The position numbers and the translations under genes were made by a program. From positions 32,821,999 to 32,885,998 of the forward strand of contig CM022672.1 of the NCBI GenBank assembly GCA_012295275.1: a stretch of DNA of 64,000 bases, read 5' to 3'. Source of the stretch: Chrysomallon squamiferum. Lineage: Eukaryota > Mollusca > Gastropoda > Neomphalida > Peltospiridae. Below the pieces are notes generated by a model. That model made no database searches and was not told where the DNA came from. It worked only from the letters and a program-made list of their open reading frames with translations. Below, in pieces: positions 47,288-60,486 of this stretch; the stretch's first letter is position 1, and each line of letters starts with the position of its first letter.

Positions 47288-50200
47288 GCAATGTAATGGT
47301 GAATCAGAATACATGGGACACTCCTTTATTTGTATGTGTTATGAGTCAGAGCGATCTAAACACAGGTGTGACAAATACTACCTTTATTATATTTAGTATA
47401 ACAAAAATAGCTTTGTTCAAATACTAACACTTATACTCATCATTGTGGTAATATTGTTTGTTTATTTATTTATTTATTTGTTTATTTATTTACTTGTTTC
47501 ACTTTTTAATTTATATGTTGGTATTTTTATTTATTTATTTAATTTTCTTTCTATTTTTCTTTTCTTTTATTTGACTACAAATGATACATTATTATATATA
47601 ATACAGCTAAAACAAACTAATAAAAAAGTAATTGTAAATTAATGTGTTAAAATACAGAAGTCTCCACAACATTAGTAAAAACCACAATAATAATAATAAT
47701 GATGATGATGATGATAATAATAATAAGAAGAAGAAGAAGAAGAAGAATTAACATGTTTTAGAGGTATTTGTTCATATAAATAAATTAACATGTTTTAGGC
47801 ATAAAAAATATTTGATCACATAAATAAAAGTATATATTATTGTAAGAAACATACAAAAACAAACTAGAAAATAGATCATAACGAGAACGCGTATTACATT
47901 TTCACTAAACATATTACAAAATTCACATTTAACTGAATCTTTTTATACGATATAATACCAAATGTTTGTTATTAAGACAAATAATGAATTCTTGTACTGA
48001 AAGTATCTAAGCTCGGTGTTTGTACTTAGCTTCCCACCATTTGTCACAGAACTCTGTACCAAATTTATGCTTTTGTCTTTTCTATTTTTTTCTTTTCTTT
48101 TTTTATTAATAGATAGCAACAAGACACTATAAATATAAAATTGTGGTCTTAAGTTATATTTTCTATTCTACAAAATGGAATGCATTAAATACAGTTGTCG
48201 TTAGCAAAAAGAGCTTTTAAAAACAAAATTCCTTTCTTTGCCACTGTCTTATAATAAGCTCATTTATTATCAGTTTTAATGCGAACATTATATTATATCT
48301 GTTGACGTAGTATTTTTATCTTGTCCCTTATGCTTTCACATTTCTCTAGAAAGTTTGACCATATGTGTAAAACATTTTTCCAAAAGGAATTCGTGCGTTT
48401 CAACAATTTTGCTTCACTGTAGGCTCACCCTAAAACTAATGTCAGTGAAGCTTTTGATTATAAACAGTTACTCAAAAGAGAGGCAATGTCTTGGCTAAAA
48501 TTTATGTCTTTAATCCACCATATCTTTAACGCATTAAAAAGTAACTTAACAATTATTGCTCTTAAACAACCATTTTGATAATAGTCAAATAATGGGGCAG
48601 CGGGTGTTTTTTTTTTTCTAGCTATTTTATCGTGATTTTTTATTCCAAATAAACTGAAAGAAATAGGTTTCTAATATTTCAAAGAAATAGTTTGTTAGAT
48701 TTGGCAGTGAAGAAAAAAAAAAACAATTTTCGATAAAACTAAACTTTTGATTGCAGTCATTTTTCTTAGAGGAGACTACGAACATTTTGACCATTGTTCA
48801 AGCAGCCTTTTAACATCGTTCAACTTTGGATTAAAGTTTAATTCTTGTATTTGATACAGATCCGTGGAAAATCGTACCCTCAAGTATTGTGAATTCTGCA
48901 GTCCATTTTAATTTTTGTTTTGATTAATTTGGTCTTTCCCTAAGTTTATTATATTTGTTTTGATAAGCATTAACTTAAAGACCAGATATATCAGTAAAAT
49001 ATTTTAATGTTTCCACAGATGTTCACAGAGTTTTATCACACCAACCTAATAGCAATGTTGTGTCGTCGGCGAACTGTGAAATTTCAAAATTTATTGCCGT
49101 TTATCTCAATCCCGTATGTTTTTTTTTATTATTTCTTACCAAGATTCCAAGAATCTCAACACAAAATGAAAACGCAGTGAAATAACTTATCACCTTGTCT
49201 ATATCCTGGGTCATATTTTAAGCGTTTAACAATCTTACAATTTACATATGAACACGATTCCTGTTTATTACAAAAGGTCGATATCCATGTTTGATTTGAA
49301 ACTCCGAAGTTAATATAATAGTTGTTGTTGTTTTTGTATTTTTTTTTCTGCTTCCACGATGTTGTATCGAAAATTGTCTTATTCGAAATCTACAATTAAT
49401 TAAGAATAAATTCGAAACACTAAGGGGAAATAACTCAAGCTTTCCCTTTATGCAAGTGGTAAAGGAATTATCTCCCACTGTATCAGTAAATACTTTTGTT
49501 GTCTGCTAAATGTAGACTGTGAAACACGACGTGTTTGTTACTGGACATTTACTGTGAATGGTGATCATTAAATAACAGAAGTATTATTTGGTCTATGTTA
49601 ATAAACTGTTGAAAGAGAATAAACAGTATGTAATATACACCGATATGTTATATTGCTCTTGCACTTCATACTTATGAAAGGTTGGTTTATAAAACACTAA
49701 TAACAAACTCAGATCGAAGGCGGAGATCTGGCTACTCAGAGCTCACGAATCAACGTTCATATGTAGCCTCGCAATTGTATGCGTTGTTGTCTGTGTCTGT
49801 CTCTCTGTCTGTGTGTGTAATTTAGGATTGAGTAGTTTAGGATTGAGTAATTTAGGACTGAGTAATTTAGGATCGAACCCTTGGTACTCACTCACTCCGA
49901 AGGCGGATGATGTTACCGTTCGGCCATGAAGACAATCTTGAAAAGGTTGCCCAATAACCGAGGTAATCACCGCTTCCCACAAAGCACGCCGTATTTTGCC
50001 TTTCGTATTTTCTGTATGTATCTACGTTTTCCTGGAAACATGGCAATGACAAGTGTGTATTTAAGGTTGAATATTTCATTTCTATATGTGTCGTCTGCAT
50101 AATAATTAAGCAGAGTTAGAACCAGAAGGTCTTAAGTGGATATATCCGAGTGTCTGAGTATCTCTGTCTGTCTGTCTCCTTCTCTGAATATATTTCTCTC

Positions 50201-50477
50201 TATTTCTGTCTCTCTCTCCCTCTCTGTCCCACCTCTCTCTTTCTGTTTCTCTCTCTGTCTCTCTCTCGGACTTTTATATTTATGTATTTATTTTATATTT
50301 ATTTATTTAAAAGTAGCAAGTTATTTATGTATAACAATATAAAAAATTAGGACATGATAACAGATATGTTTGTTAATATATATTCCATTGTTATAAATAG
50401 GTTTAGTATTACGGTTAGAGTTAGGGTTAAGATCAGGGCTGGTATAAAATTTATCTTAATATCAGTTATCTTTCAAG
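47288..50477. repeat. 3.2-kb direct duplication, copy 2
   Basis: Second copy of 33264-36529 in the same orientation. It lacks about 30 bp that copy 1 has near 36155-36185 and has shorter poly-T and AAG tracts. Both copies end at tctttcaag and then diverge. Confidence 0.9.
48000..49440 (-). pseudogene. L1/Tx1-like LINE reverse transcriptase fragment, copy 2
   Basis: Carries the same motifs as the copy at 33960-35420: RQGDKLFHCVFILC and QFADDTT (about 49076-49056). There are additional single-base indels, for example one A fewer just after the ADD region, so the frame after QFADDTT differs. It sits at the same place in the duplicated unit and arose by duplication rather than by separate retrotransposition. 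Inactive. Confidence 0.68.
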
Positions 50478-51412
<935 letters not shown>

Positions 51413-51418
51413 TTTATT
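51413..51418 (-). terminator. AATAAA polyadenylation signal, EF-hand gene 2
   Basis: Minus-strand AATAAA lies 7 bases after the stop of the terminal exon at 51425. This is unusually close, but the placement supports the exon model. Confidence 0.5.
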
Positions 51419-51424
51419 TTTTCT

Positions 51425-53040
51425 TCAGTTGTGTAAGTGATCCAGTGATTCTAGGGTCTGAAATGAAATACGTAACTTTATTTACAATATTTATTTATTT
51501 ATTTTGTTAGTTAGTAAGGTGGGTTTATTTTTTTGTTGTTGTTTACATTTTTTTTTTTTTTTTTTTTTTACTTATTATTATTTAATACGTATCATGAATA
51601 TAAATCATAGCAACTTCTATTTTTTTTCTTTGAAGATTGTCATTTTAACAATTACTGCTATATATATATGTGAAATTCACATATACGAAAATATATATAT
51701 TTGTATACGTGTATTTTTCAGTTTAATGGTTTGGTGTTATCACTTGTAAATTTGGTTATCTTCGATTAACACTACTGGTCATATTTGTGTTTTTACTTAC
51801 CGTGGTCCAGAAATGAACAAACTCGGTTTCCGTAACTTCTCCGTCATCTGAAAGAGTTTACGAGAAAAGCTAGCGTCGTTTTCAGTCGTCTTCAAATTAT
51901 TTTTCAAAGTAAACATTTAATGGCTGTCAAACTAGAATCCTTTCACCACTAGAGCAACTCGACTGTGTGGAAAGCAGGCAAAAGTCTGGGTTAACCCGTA
52001 CGACAGACTTAATACTGTGAGTGCGTGTGAGAGTGTTCGTGCGCGCGTTTGGTTGTGCGTGTCCGAGCGCGCGTGGATGTAAATGTTATGTGAATGTGTT
52101 ATAAAATAAAGCCAGTAATGTAAGCATCAATATCGTCAAATTAAATAAATAATAGTACAAACAAACCGTCTGAGTCTATGAGTTTAAAAAGGTGTTCATA
52201 ATCCCACAAGTCTAGATGATTGTCTTTGTCCATATCGTAAATATCGTAAAGCGCATGCGTCAGCTGATGGAGTTCTGGTAACATATGGTCTTCGTATTCT
52301 GTGTATTCTTTTCTGGTCACTCGTTGATTACCTGGATAATTAGTTAATTAAGCAGAGATAATAATCATAATGATGATATACATCTAAAACAATTTAAAAA
52401 TTTTATATATTTTTTTTTTCAGTATTCCATCAGGGGAAATAACTCTATTTTTAGTTGTCTAATTGTTCTGGGAAGCGAGTATTAATAATAAATGCTCAGA
52501 AACAATGTACAGGTTTCACACGCGAAGACGCATGCACACGCACACATACAGACATACACAAACATGTATGATTTTATGTATCACTCTATTTACATATGTT
52601 GTTGTTTATATTAATAATACTAATGTAATCGTAGCAGTAGTAGCCGGAGTAGTAGTATGTAGCTCTGAAATAATAATATTAGAATTAAAAATCAGTATAG
52701 TAATAGCAGTAGTAATGTTCTAGTACTTGTAGTAGTAGTAGTAGAAGTACGTAATTCATATATTAGCAACAAAAGCAGTAGAAGAAATTGGCAGTTCTCG
52801 ACTAATACTACTAGTATAAAAGTAGTAAATAGTAGTAATTGTAGAAGCATGTAGTACGGGAGTAGCAGTATTACTAGTAACAGTAGAACAGTAGCGGTAG
52901 TCTGACATTTTGTATTACCATCTACGTCATAATGGCGGAATGACAATTCAAGCTCAAACTGAGTAAACACCTTGTCACCGTTGAAGTCGTAGGCTAAAAA
53001 CATGTATTTGGCGTACTCGTTGGACGGTCGCAAGTTTGTC
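51425..53040 (-). CDS. Four-EF-hand calcium-binding protein, gene 2
   Basis: Exons on the minus strand are 52919-53040, 52167-52331, 51801-51847 and 51425-51457, each with AG acceptors and GT donors. Spliced, they give four EF-hand loops: DFNGDKVFTQFE, DVDGNQRVTRKE, DMDKDNHLDLWD and DSDDDGEVTETE. All keep the acidic residues at loop positions 1, 3, 5 and 12; loops 2 and 3 lack the usual Gly at position 6. The protein ends LDHLHN then TGA. It is a small calcium-binding protein of the calmodulin/calexcitin type, probably a calcium sensor or buffer. Exon phases match those of the tandem paralogue at 54956-56392. The 5' end is uncertain; see the exon at 53826-53906. The first listed exon needs two bases from a preceding exon. 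Confidence 0.75.
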
Positions 53041-53072
53041 CTGAAAAAATAAAAAATAAAATAAAAAAGACA

Positions 53073-53073
<1 letters not shown>

Positions 53074-53118
<45 letters not shown>
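53074..53118. repeat. (AAT)n microsatellite in intron
   Basis: AAT array just upstream of the first recognised exon of EF-hand gene 2. Confidence 0.9.
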
Positions 53119-53126
<8 letters not shown>

Positions 53127-53679
53127 TAAAAATAAATAAAACACTGTTATGTTATGTTGCTGCTACTGTTTTGTCTTTTTATTTTTAATTGTTCTATATA
53201 TTTAAGTGCTAGTCTTTTTTGCTTGATTGATTCTTTGTTTATTAATGCGTGTTTCGCTCGTGTTTACGGTTATACTGACTATCAGGTAATACATATTTTG
53301 TCTGTTTGTATGTCTGCCTCAGTATGTGCATATGTCTGTGTGTCTCTATTCACATGTATGTGTAAACATGTCTAAATCGTATTCTGAGAGTGGTTGTCTT
53401 TCAGGACTTTTCTACATAAATATGTAAAATTTACAGATTTTTTATTTTATATTTTGTGTGTACGTATGTCTCCGTACGTAAACCAGTGCGTTTGTATGTG
53501 CGTGCGTGTGTGCGTTTACGTAATTTTGTGTGAGTAGTTTCTAAATATTTATAATATTCAATTTCCGAAACAAACTGACAGTTGAAAGGTTTTTGTGGTG
53601 AGAAGTAGAGATGCGAAAACAGAAATACTAATGTAAATCTTCTTCCATTCATACTCTTTTTCTTCTTTTTCTTCCAATA

Positions 53680-53683
<4 letters not shown>

Positions 53684-53752
<69 letters not shown>

Positions 53753-53775
53753 TTTTTTTTTTTTTTTTTTTTTTA
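53684..53775. repeat. (ATT)n, TTTA and poly-T
   Basis: ATT array followed by TTTA units and a T run. Confidence 0.9.
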
Positions 53776-53825
53776 ATTTTTTTTTATATATATAAATACG
53801 TTAAATTCGAAGTAAATCTACTTAC

Positions 53826-53906
53826 AGGCGTTTTGGTGAGTTCAGACTTTGACGTCTGCTCGTGTGTTTCACCCAGGTGTTGTCTCGCGACACTCCTCGT
53901 AGACAT
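53826..53906 (-). CDS. Possible first exon of EF-hand gene 2
   Basis: An ATG at 53906 opens a 27-codon frame, MSTRSVARQHLGETHEQTSK then SELTKTP, ending at a strong GTAAGT donor. It is the only exon-like segment between the minisatellite and the first EF-hand exon. In this frame it ends in phase 0, but the exon at 53040 needs an incoming phase of two bases. Read instead in the frame ...SLNSPKRL it joins correctly, but then lacks an ATG. So either another small exon intervenes, the exon is used differently, or it is not part of the gene. Confidence 0.35.
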
Positions 53907-53934
53907 TTTTTTGATAACAGAAGATAATAAACTG

Positions 53935-54610
53935 AAAACTAACATCTCAAAACCACGGTCCAGTGTAACCAAATCAGATGATAAAAGAAACAAACTAAGA
54001 ACTAAAATCTCAAAACCACGATCCAATGTAACCACAGCAGACGATAAAACAAACTAAAACAAATCCAATGTAACCACAGCAGACGATAAAACAAACTAAA
54101 AACTAACATCTCAAAACCACGGTCCAATTTAACTAGAGCAGACGATAAAAGAAACAAACTAAAAACTAACATCTCAAAACCACGATCCAATGTAACCACA
54201 GCAGACGATAAAACAAACAAACTAAAAACTAACATCTCAAAACCACGATCCAATGTAACCACAGCAGACGATAAAACAAACAAACTAAAAACTAACATCT
54301 CAAAACCACGATCAATGTAAACAGCAACAAACAAACTAAAACTAACATCTCAAAACCACGATCCAATGTAACCACAGCAGACGATAAAACAAACAAACTA
54401 AAAACTAACATCTCAAAAACGATCCAATGTTAAAACAAACATTTCCAAACCTCAAATGTAAAACCAAACTAAAAACTTCAATCTCAAAACCACAATCCAA
54501 TGTAACCACAGCAGAAGATAAAACAAACAAACTAAAAGCTGAGATATCAAAACCACGATCCAATGTAAAATGTAGAGGATAACAGAAACAAACTAAATAG
54601 TGAGATCTCG
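53935..54610. repeat. About 63-bp minisatellite, roughly ten copies
   Basis: Units containing CTAACATCTCAAAACCACGA, TCCAATGTAACCACAGCAGA and CGATAAAACAAAC repeat with substitutions and deletions. On the minus strand the unit happens to be open, giving repeated LDRGFEMLVFSLF, but the array decays at both ends and I regard it as non-coding. Confidence 0.88.
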
Positions 54611-54920
54611 AAACCGCTACCAAGATTAAACGTAGGTGTTGATCATCATCACTGTGTTCCTAACTTTCGCCATATATACACGCATACACAAACACGCGCG
54701 CACACGCACGTACATTCAGAAATAGACATAGACATGCTCACACACAGAAATATATACAAACTTACAGACACACAGAGAGTCACAAACACATACAAACATT
54801 TTAAAAATAATTTAACTGTATTGTAAAATGTAATATATAAAAAATAATATTTAGACATTTTTATTTTCTTCTTTGCTGAGTGAATTGAGAAGACAATTAC
54901 AGACTTCAGTGTGTTATTAC

Positions 54921-54926
54921 TTTATT
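54921..54926 (-). terminator. AATAAA polyadenylation signal, EF-hand gene 1
   Basis: Minus-strand AATAAA about 30 bases after the TGA at 54956-54958, in the expected position for a 3' end. Confidence 0.6.
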
Positions 54927-54955
54927 TCCCACTGCAGTGTGACATTCTGCACATG

Positions 54956-55095
54956 TCAGTTATTGTGAAAATAATCCAGATGCTGTCCTTCGTTCTGAAT
55001 AGTGCTGGTAGCCTGAAGTACCTGATAATTAAACAATGTCAAGATGAGAAAGAGGTATTGAGTATTAATGTATTTCTTAATTAAATGGTGTGTTT

Positions 55096-55186
<91 letters not shown>

Positions 55187-55214
55187 ATAAACACACACAC
55201 ACAGACAGACATAA

Positions 55215-55249
<35 letters not shown>

Positions 55250-55290
55250 CATAAATAAACACACACACACACAGAGACAGACAGAAATAA

Positions 55291-55369
<79 letters not shown>

Positions 55370-55396
55370 TAAATAAACACACACACAGACAGACAT

Positions 55397-55486
<90 letters not shown>

Positions 55487-56084
55487 AAAATAAAAGTAAA
55501 CGTTTAAGTCATTTTATTCTCCCACTATATATACACTCTATACAGAATTGTTTACGTAAATAAGAAATATATTTTAATACAGGTACCGGACCAATTATCC
55601 GGCATCCTGAAATCCGGAAAGACCAGAAAACCGGAAGTTTTTATACCGACGCTCTTTCCATAGTTCGCGCACGTTGGTGTTGTCCTCGTCAGACCGGAAC
55701 TACTCTTTCAAGCCGCGTGGCGTTCATTCACTCGCCGCATTGTTTACGTGTCGAATCGCCACAGTTGTGTATGGTCAATTTTCTTTATGTTTTTAATTTT
55801 AAAATGTTTATGCCTAATTACGTACGTATTTAGATGTCTTGGTACCAGAAAACCGGAACATCAAGAAATCAGGAATGCCTCAGGCCCCAAGGAGTCCGGA
55901 TAATTGGTCCGGAACCTGTACATCTTAATACTCACCTGATGCGAAAATGTAATGAAATCTGACTTATTTACGATACCGTCGCCTGTAAAAATTAGTTACA
56001 ATTATTATTATTTTTTTATTACGTCACGATATTAATGCATACATAATATTACATATTTTAAATTGTGAAGTTTATTTATTTATT

Positions 56085-56139
<55 letters not shown>

Positions 56140-56392
56140 TAAGGTTTACATTTCGTAAAACGCAGTTTAATAGAAAAGCCAGCTAAAATATAAACATATT
56201 TTCGTAACAATTATTTTCTTTTCTTACCATCTTTGTCCATTTTTGTGTAGAGTCCATGATAATCGTTGTGGTTGAAGTAGTGGTCGCCATTCACGTCGAA
56301 TATGTCGAAGAGAGCGGTAAGATATTGATGTATGTGTTCATTGAGCGATTCCACGTGATTCACGTATTCACGACGCGTGATCGTTCCATCAC
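54956..56392 (-). CDS. EF-hand calcium-binding protein, gene 1, partial
   Basis: Three minus-strand exons are visible: 56228-56392, 55936-55982 and 54956-55021, with standard splice sites. They encode the second half of EF loop 2 (GDGTITRREY), loop 3 DVNGDHYFNHND, loop 4 DKDGDGIVNKSD and a tail ending HLDYFHNN. Exon lengths of 165 and 47 bp and their phases are identical to those of the paralogue at 51425-53040, whose tail LDHLHN is similar. The two genes are therefore tandem duplicates in the same orientation. The exon holding loop 1 and the start of loop 2 was not found up to 64000. Function is inferred as calcium binding in the same family as gene 2. Confidence 0.75.
55091..55480. repeat. 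GA/CA compound microsatellite in intron
   Basis: Several long GA runs are separated by nearly identical spacers of the form GACAGACATAAATA and AATAAACACACACAC. The array forms repeated composite units inside the last intron of EF-hand gene 1. Confidence 0.95.
55580..55918. mobile_element. pogo/Tigger-type MITE with TA target site
   Basis: Left end CAGGTACCGGACCAATTATC and right end in reverse complement CAGGTTCCGGACCAATTATC differ at one base. Both are flanked by TA (55578-55579 and 55919-55920), the Tc1/mariner/pogo target. The 339-bp interior has no ORF. It lies in the intron between exons 55936-55982 and 54956-55021 of EF-hand gene 1. Confidence 0.85.
56075..56138. repeat. (TTTA)n and (ATT)n microsatellite
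   Basis: TTTA units followed by an ATT array in an intron of EF-hand gene 1. Confidence 0.9.
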
Positions 56393-56423
56393 CTAAAAAC
56401 AAATATAAAATGTTTCCATTTAT

Positions 56424-57068
<645 letters not shown>

Positions 57069-57076
57069 CCCTATAC

Positions 57077-57387
57077 CACTGGTTTTCAACCTTTTTCATA
57101 CCGCGACCCCTTATTAGAAACTCAGTATGACCGATGACCCTCTTTAAAATGTTTGATTCAATAATATCTAGGGTTACCTTATTTTCATCAAACAAAGACA
57201 GTACAAAAGGAATCTATATTCACTATGACGGGTCCCAAACCTATTTACTCGTTTTTATTTATTTCTCCTTCCAAGTCAAGTTGTACAAAACTAACACATA
57301 CCCTGCCTGAAGAACGATCTCACAATCCCCAGAAAAAAAGTCTGGCGACCCCTCTAGAGGTCATGACCCTCAGGTTGAAAACCTATG
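57077..57387 (-). mobile_element. hAT-type MITE, copy 2
   Basis: Begins CACTGGTTTTCAACCT and ends with the reverse complement of CATAGGTTTTCAACCT (14 of 16 matching). Flanks are ccctatac (57069-57076) and ccctttac (57388-57395), a 7-of-8 target duplication. Internal sequence matches the element at 39541-39828 in reverse complement, for example ACCGCGACCCCTTAT and the AGTACAAAAGGAATCTATAT block. Its short ORF is incidental. Confidence 0.85.
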
Positions 57388-57395
57388 CCCTTTAC

Positions 57396-57883
57396 GCAGC
57401 TAAATGAACGAGATCATTGTTAGTGTGTTAATACGTAAGTGAATTCACTCAGTTAGATTAAGTGTCAAAACTATGAGGCACATATGCTTTCTTTTATTGA
57501 ATTCGTCGCAACGCGACCTAAAAAACGGGAAAGTATCGAACTTTCAAATGCCACGCTATTGTCACAAACATAAAATTAAACAACAAAATGTATACATCGA
57601 TGTTTTGTTTTTAATACAAAAGCGCTGTTAGCAAATTAGTCCATACAGAACGTGTTAAGGCAATTATGTTATTTATCGTGTGAATCTCAATTAAATTAAT
57701 TCGTATACAAGTTTAGCAGAACTGTGTTTATTGTCAGACTCTAATCACAACAGTAAACAAAACATTTGACAGAAATAACGAAAGTCCGCTGACTGGTCGC
57801 AGAATGTGACAAGGAGATCATCGGACAAAATGGAGGCAAGATGTATCCATAGATTTAACTTTCAGGAAATCTGTTTCAAATAA

Positions 57884-57922
<39 letters not shown>

Positions 57923-58536
57923 AAAGAAGGCGACTAGACTTTGCCGCTAGTTAATATTAAGACGAAGTCGATCCCTCGCTTGAACCCTGCCAATACAATT
58001 TAAAAAACGAAGTCAGGAAATATTTAACATTATAAAACATAGTGACAGTTACCAACAGTTGTACGAAACTACGAATTAAAAAATCTGAATAAATTGACGA
58101 TACACACAGTGATCCATTGACCGAACTTTCTTACACTGATGTTCTTAAAATGATAAAACAAATTAAATCTTTCGCTGCTTCTACCGACAGCAGATTTAGC
58201 AATCGATGTTAAACATGGAGGCCATGACAGAGAAGTTTGTTTTGGAGAGAAACACGAAAAGAAAAAGTAGAAAAAAGAAAGAAACACACTCGTCGATGAC
58301 AGACTGTTTCTCAAATGACACTTGATAGACGCTTAACAATAACATTAGAAATAAAATATATTTCGTGTCATTTTAATTTGTACAAGTCGGCACAATCTTT
58401 AAAACGGCGTATGCACAGTCACAAACACACACACACAAACACATATCAATACGCATTTTCTCTGTCTAGCACACAAATACATTGATTCAAACTTTCTTAA
58501 ACATATAAATACCCTCAAACACACACACACATCTAA
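57396..58536. other. Sequence with no supported gene
   Basis: AAAT array at 57881-57920. A minus-strand stretch at 58120-58240 reads AKSAVGRSSERFNLFYHFKN and ends at a GTAAGA donor. It could be an upstream exon of EF-hand gene 1, but there is no independent support. Confidence 0.3.
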
Positions 58537-58646
58537 ATGTCATTCATAAACACACAACAATATACATACACATATGCACACGCGCACAAACACATATATA
58601 TCAATATCTATCTACCTATCTCTCTCTGTATCTATGTATATATGTT

Positions 58647-58702
<56 letters not shown>

Positions 58703-58770
58703 CACACACATATATGTGTGCGTTTGTGTGTGTGTATATATACAGAGAGAAAAGATAGATATAATACACA
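58537..58770. repeat. CA/TA/TG-rich low-complexity tract
   Basis: CACA and ATAC units, a TA array at about 58658-58694, then CA and TG runs. Confidence 0.85.
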
Positions 58771-58861
58771 CATCTAATCACACATAACTATTTCTTAAGC
58801 CTACGTGCATACGTAGTACATTCGAACATATATAAAAGCATACATACAAACATACACACAA

Positions 58862-59003
58862 GTAGGTTGATGAACTTGTAGTTGTCAATGTTTCTAGTAG
58901 TTCACACTCAGTATGTTGATAAACTTGTAGTGAGAGTGTGTCTAGTAGTTCACACTAAGTATGCTGATAAACTAATAGTGACAATGTTTCTAGTAGTGGC
59001 ACA
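58862..59003. repeat. 48-49 bp tandem repeat, three copies
   Basis: Units starting G(T/C)TGAT(G/A)AACT at 58866, 58915 and 58963 share TCTAGTAGTTCACACT. Confidence 0.85.
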
Positions 59004-59156
59004 TTAACAATCAGTTCTTACATAAGAAGATTGAGAAGAAGAAATAACAACACGTTTGTTTTAAATTACAGTCAGATTTATTTACTAATCTACAATGTCA
59101 CATACAAGTTTGTGAACCTTAACATCATAATGTGATGAATTTTATATAACTTTGAA

Positions 59157-59187
<31 letters not shown>

Positions 59188-60273
59188 TGCTATCCTTTTT
59201 CTTAAAATGAATTTACTTTTAGTCTGTTTTACATTTTACAGAAATATAATGCAATGACTGAGGATATATTTGAGTAAACCGACCACTTTTGTTAATATAT
59301 TATCAGTTTTAAATTTAAATCACCTTCTTCGACAAAGAAATAAATTACAAGCACACATTTGTGTTTTTTACAGAAACTGTGTATTTGATATGTTGCTGTG
59401 TGTATTTGTATGTATCAGTTTGTGTTTGTGTGTCGGTGTGTGGTTTTGAGTGTAGGTGTTTCATTGAGTGCGAGCGTGTGCGAGCGTGTTACTGTTAAAA
59501 CAAAACAAAATCATTGCAAAATATAATTACTGTATTTTATTTTTATTAGTTGATGCCTTACTTATCTTCCTTTCTTAAAGTTACTCACAGTATATACTAT
59601 TCACCTTTATTTGAAATGTTAAAGCTGTGTGTAATTGAGCTTATGTATGAAACATTTGTTAGTGTGGGTTTTAAAAGATATTGTTTCTGTGTCTTTGATT
59701 TTGTGTGTGTGTTTGTGTATGTACGTATGTGTGTGTAAGTGTTTGTGTTAGAGTATGTATGTGTATGAATATAAAATCAGTCGTTATGTGCGTGTGTATT
59801 TAGGAATATATGTGTGTTTGAGACAGTGACAGACAGTGGAGGCCCGTTTTTGTGTATATGTTTGAAAATAAAAATGTTTTGATGTATGTATATGTGTGAA
59901 AAAGAGTGTACGTTTATATGTGTATATATGTATGTGAAAGAGTATACATGTTTATATGCATGTAGAAGTATGTGAAAGTGTATATCTTTATATGTATGTA
60001 TACATGTGAAAGATAATGCACATGTTTATGTGTATGTATATGTGTATGAAAAATAATGTACGTTTATATGTATTTATATATGTGAAAGATAATGTTTATG
60101 TTTATATGAATGTATGTGTTTGAAAGATATAATACAAGTTGTATATTTATGTCTATATGTGAAAGATAGAGTACATGTTTACATGTATGTATGTGAGACA
60201 TTACGGTCATGCGTTCTATAGTGAAACAGGAGGGGCATTTGTGTCGTTTGTCTGTGCGTGTTTGTATGTAAGA

Positions 60274-60276
<3 letters not shown>
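59004..60276. other. TG-rich degenerate tract, no gene
   Basis: From about 59390 to 60230 the sequence is made largely of TATGTGTATG and GAAAGATA-type units. No coding exon seen. Confidence 0.6.
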
Positions 60277-60309
<33 letters not shown>

Positions 60310-60364
60310 ATTTACTTATAATTATAATGACGGATTTTAAACAAACGTTGCTAACACCCTAATT

Positions 60365-60432
<68 letters not shown>

Positions 60433-60486
60433 CATCATTATTGTTATTATTAAAATTATTATTATTAGTGGTAGTAGTAGTAGTAG
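60277..60486. repeat. TG, TTTA, ATT and TAG microsatellites
   Basis: (TG)n 60277-60307, (TTTA)n 60365-60394, (ATT)n 60394-60431, (TAG)n 60469-60486. Confidence 0.9.

Noticed and set aside
54002-54334. Minus-strand ORF with repeated LDRGFEMLVFSLF
   Set aside because: It is the 63-bp minisatellite read in an open frame; the array loses the frame at both ends.
54956-55396. 146-codon minus-strand ORF rich in Ser-Leu
   Set aside because: Only the last 21 codons (from 55021) are a real exon; the rest is GA microsatellite and intron.
58215-58323. Short plus-strand ORF MEAMTEKFVLERNTKRKSRK...
   Set aside because: Only 36 codons, no homology recognised, no supporting splice or polyadenylation signal.
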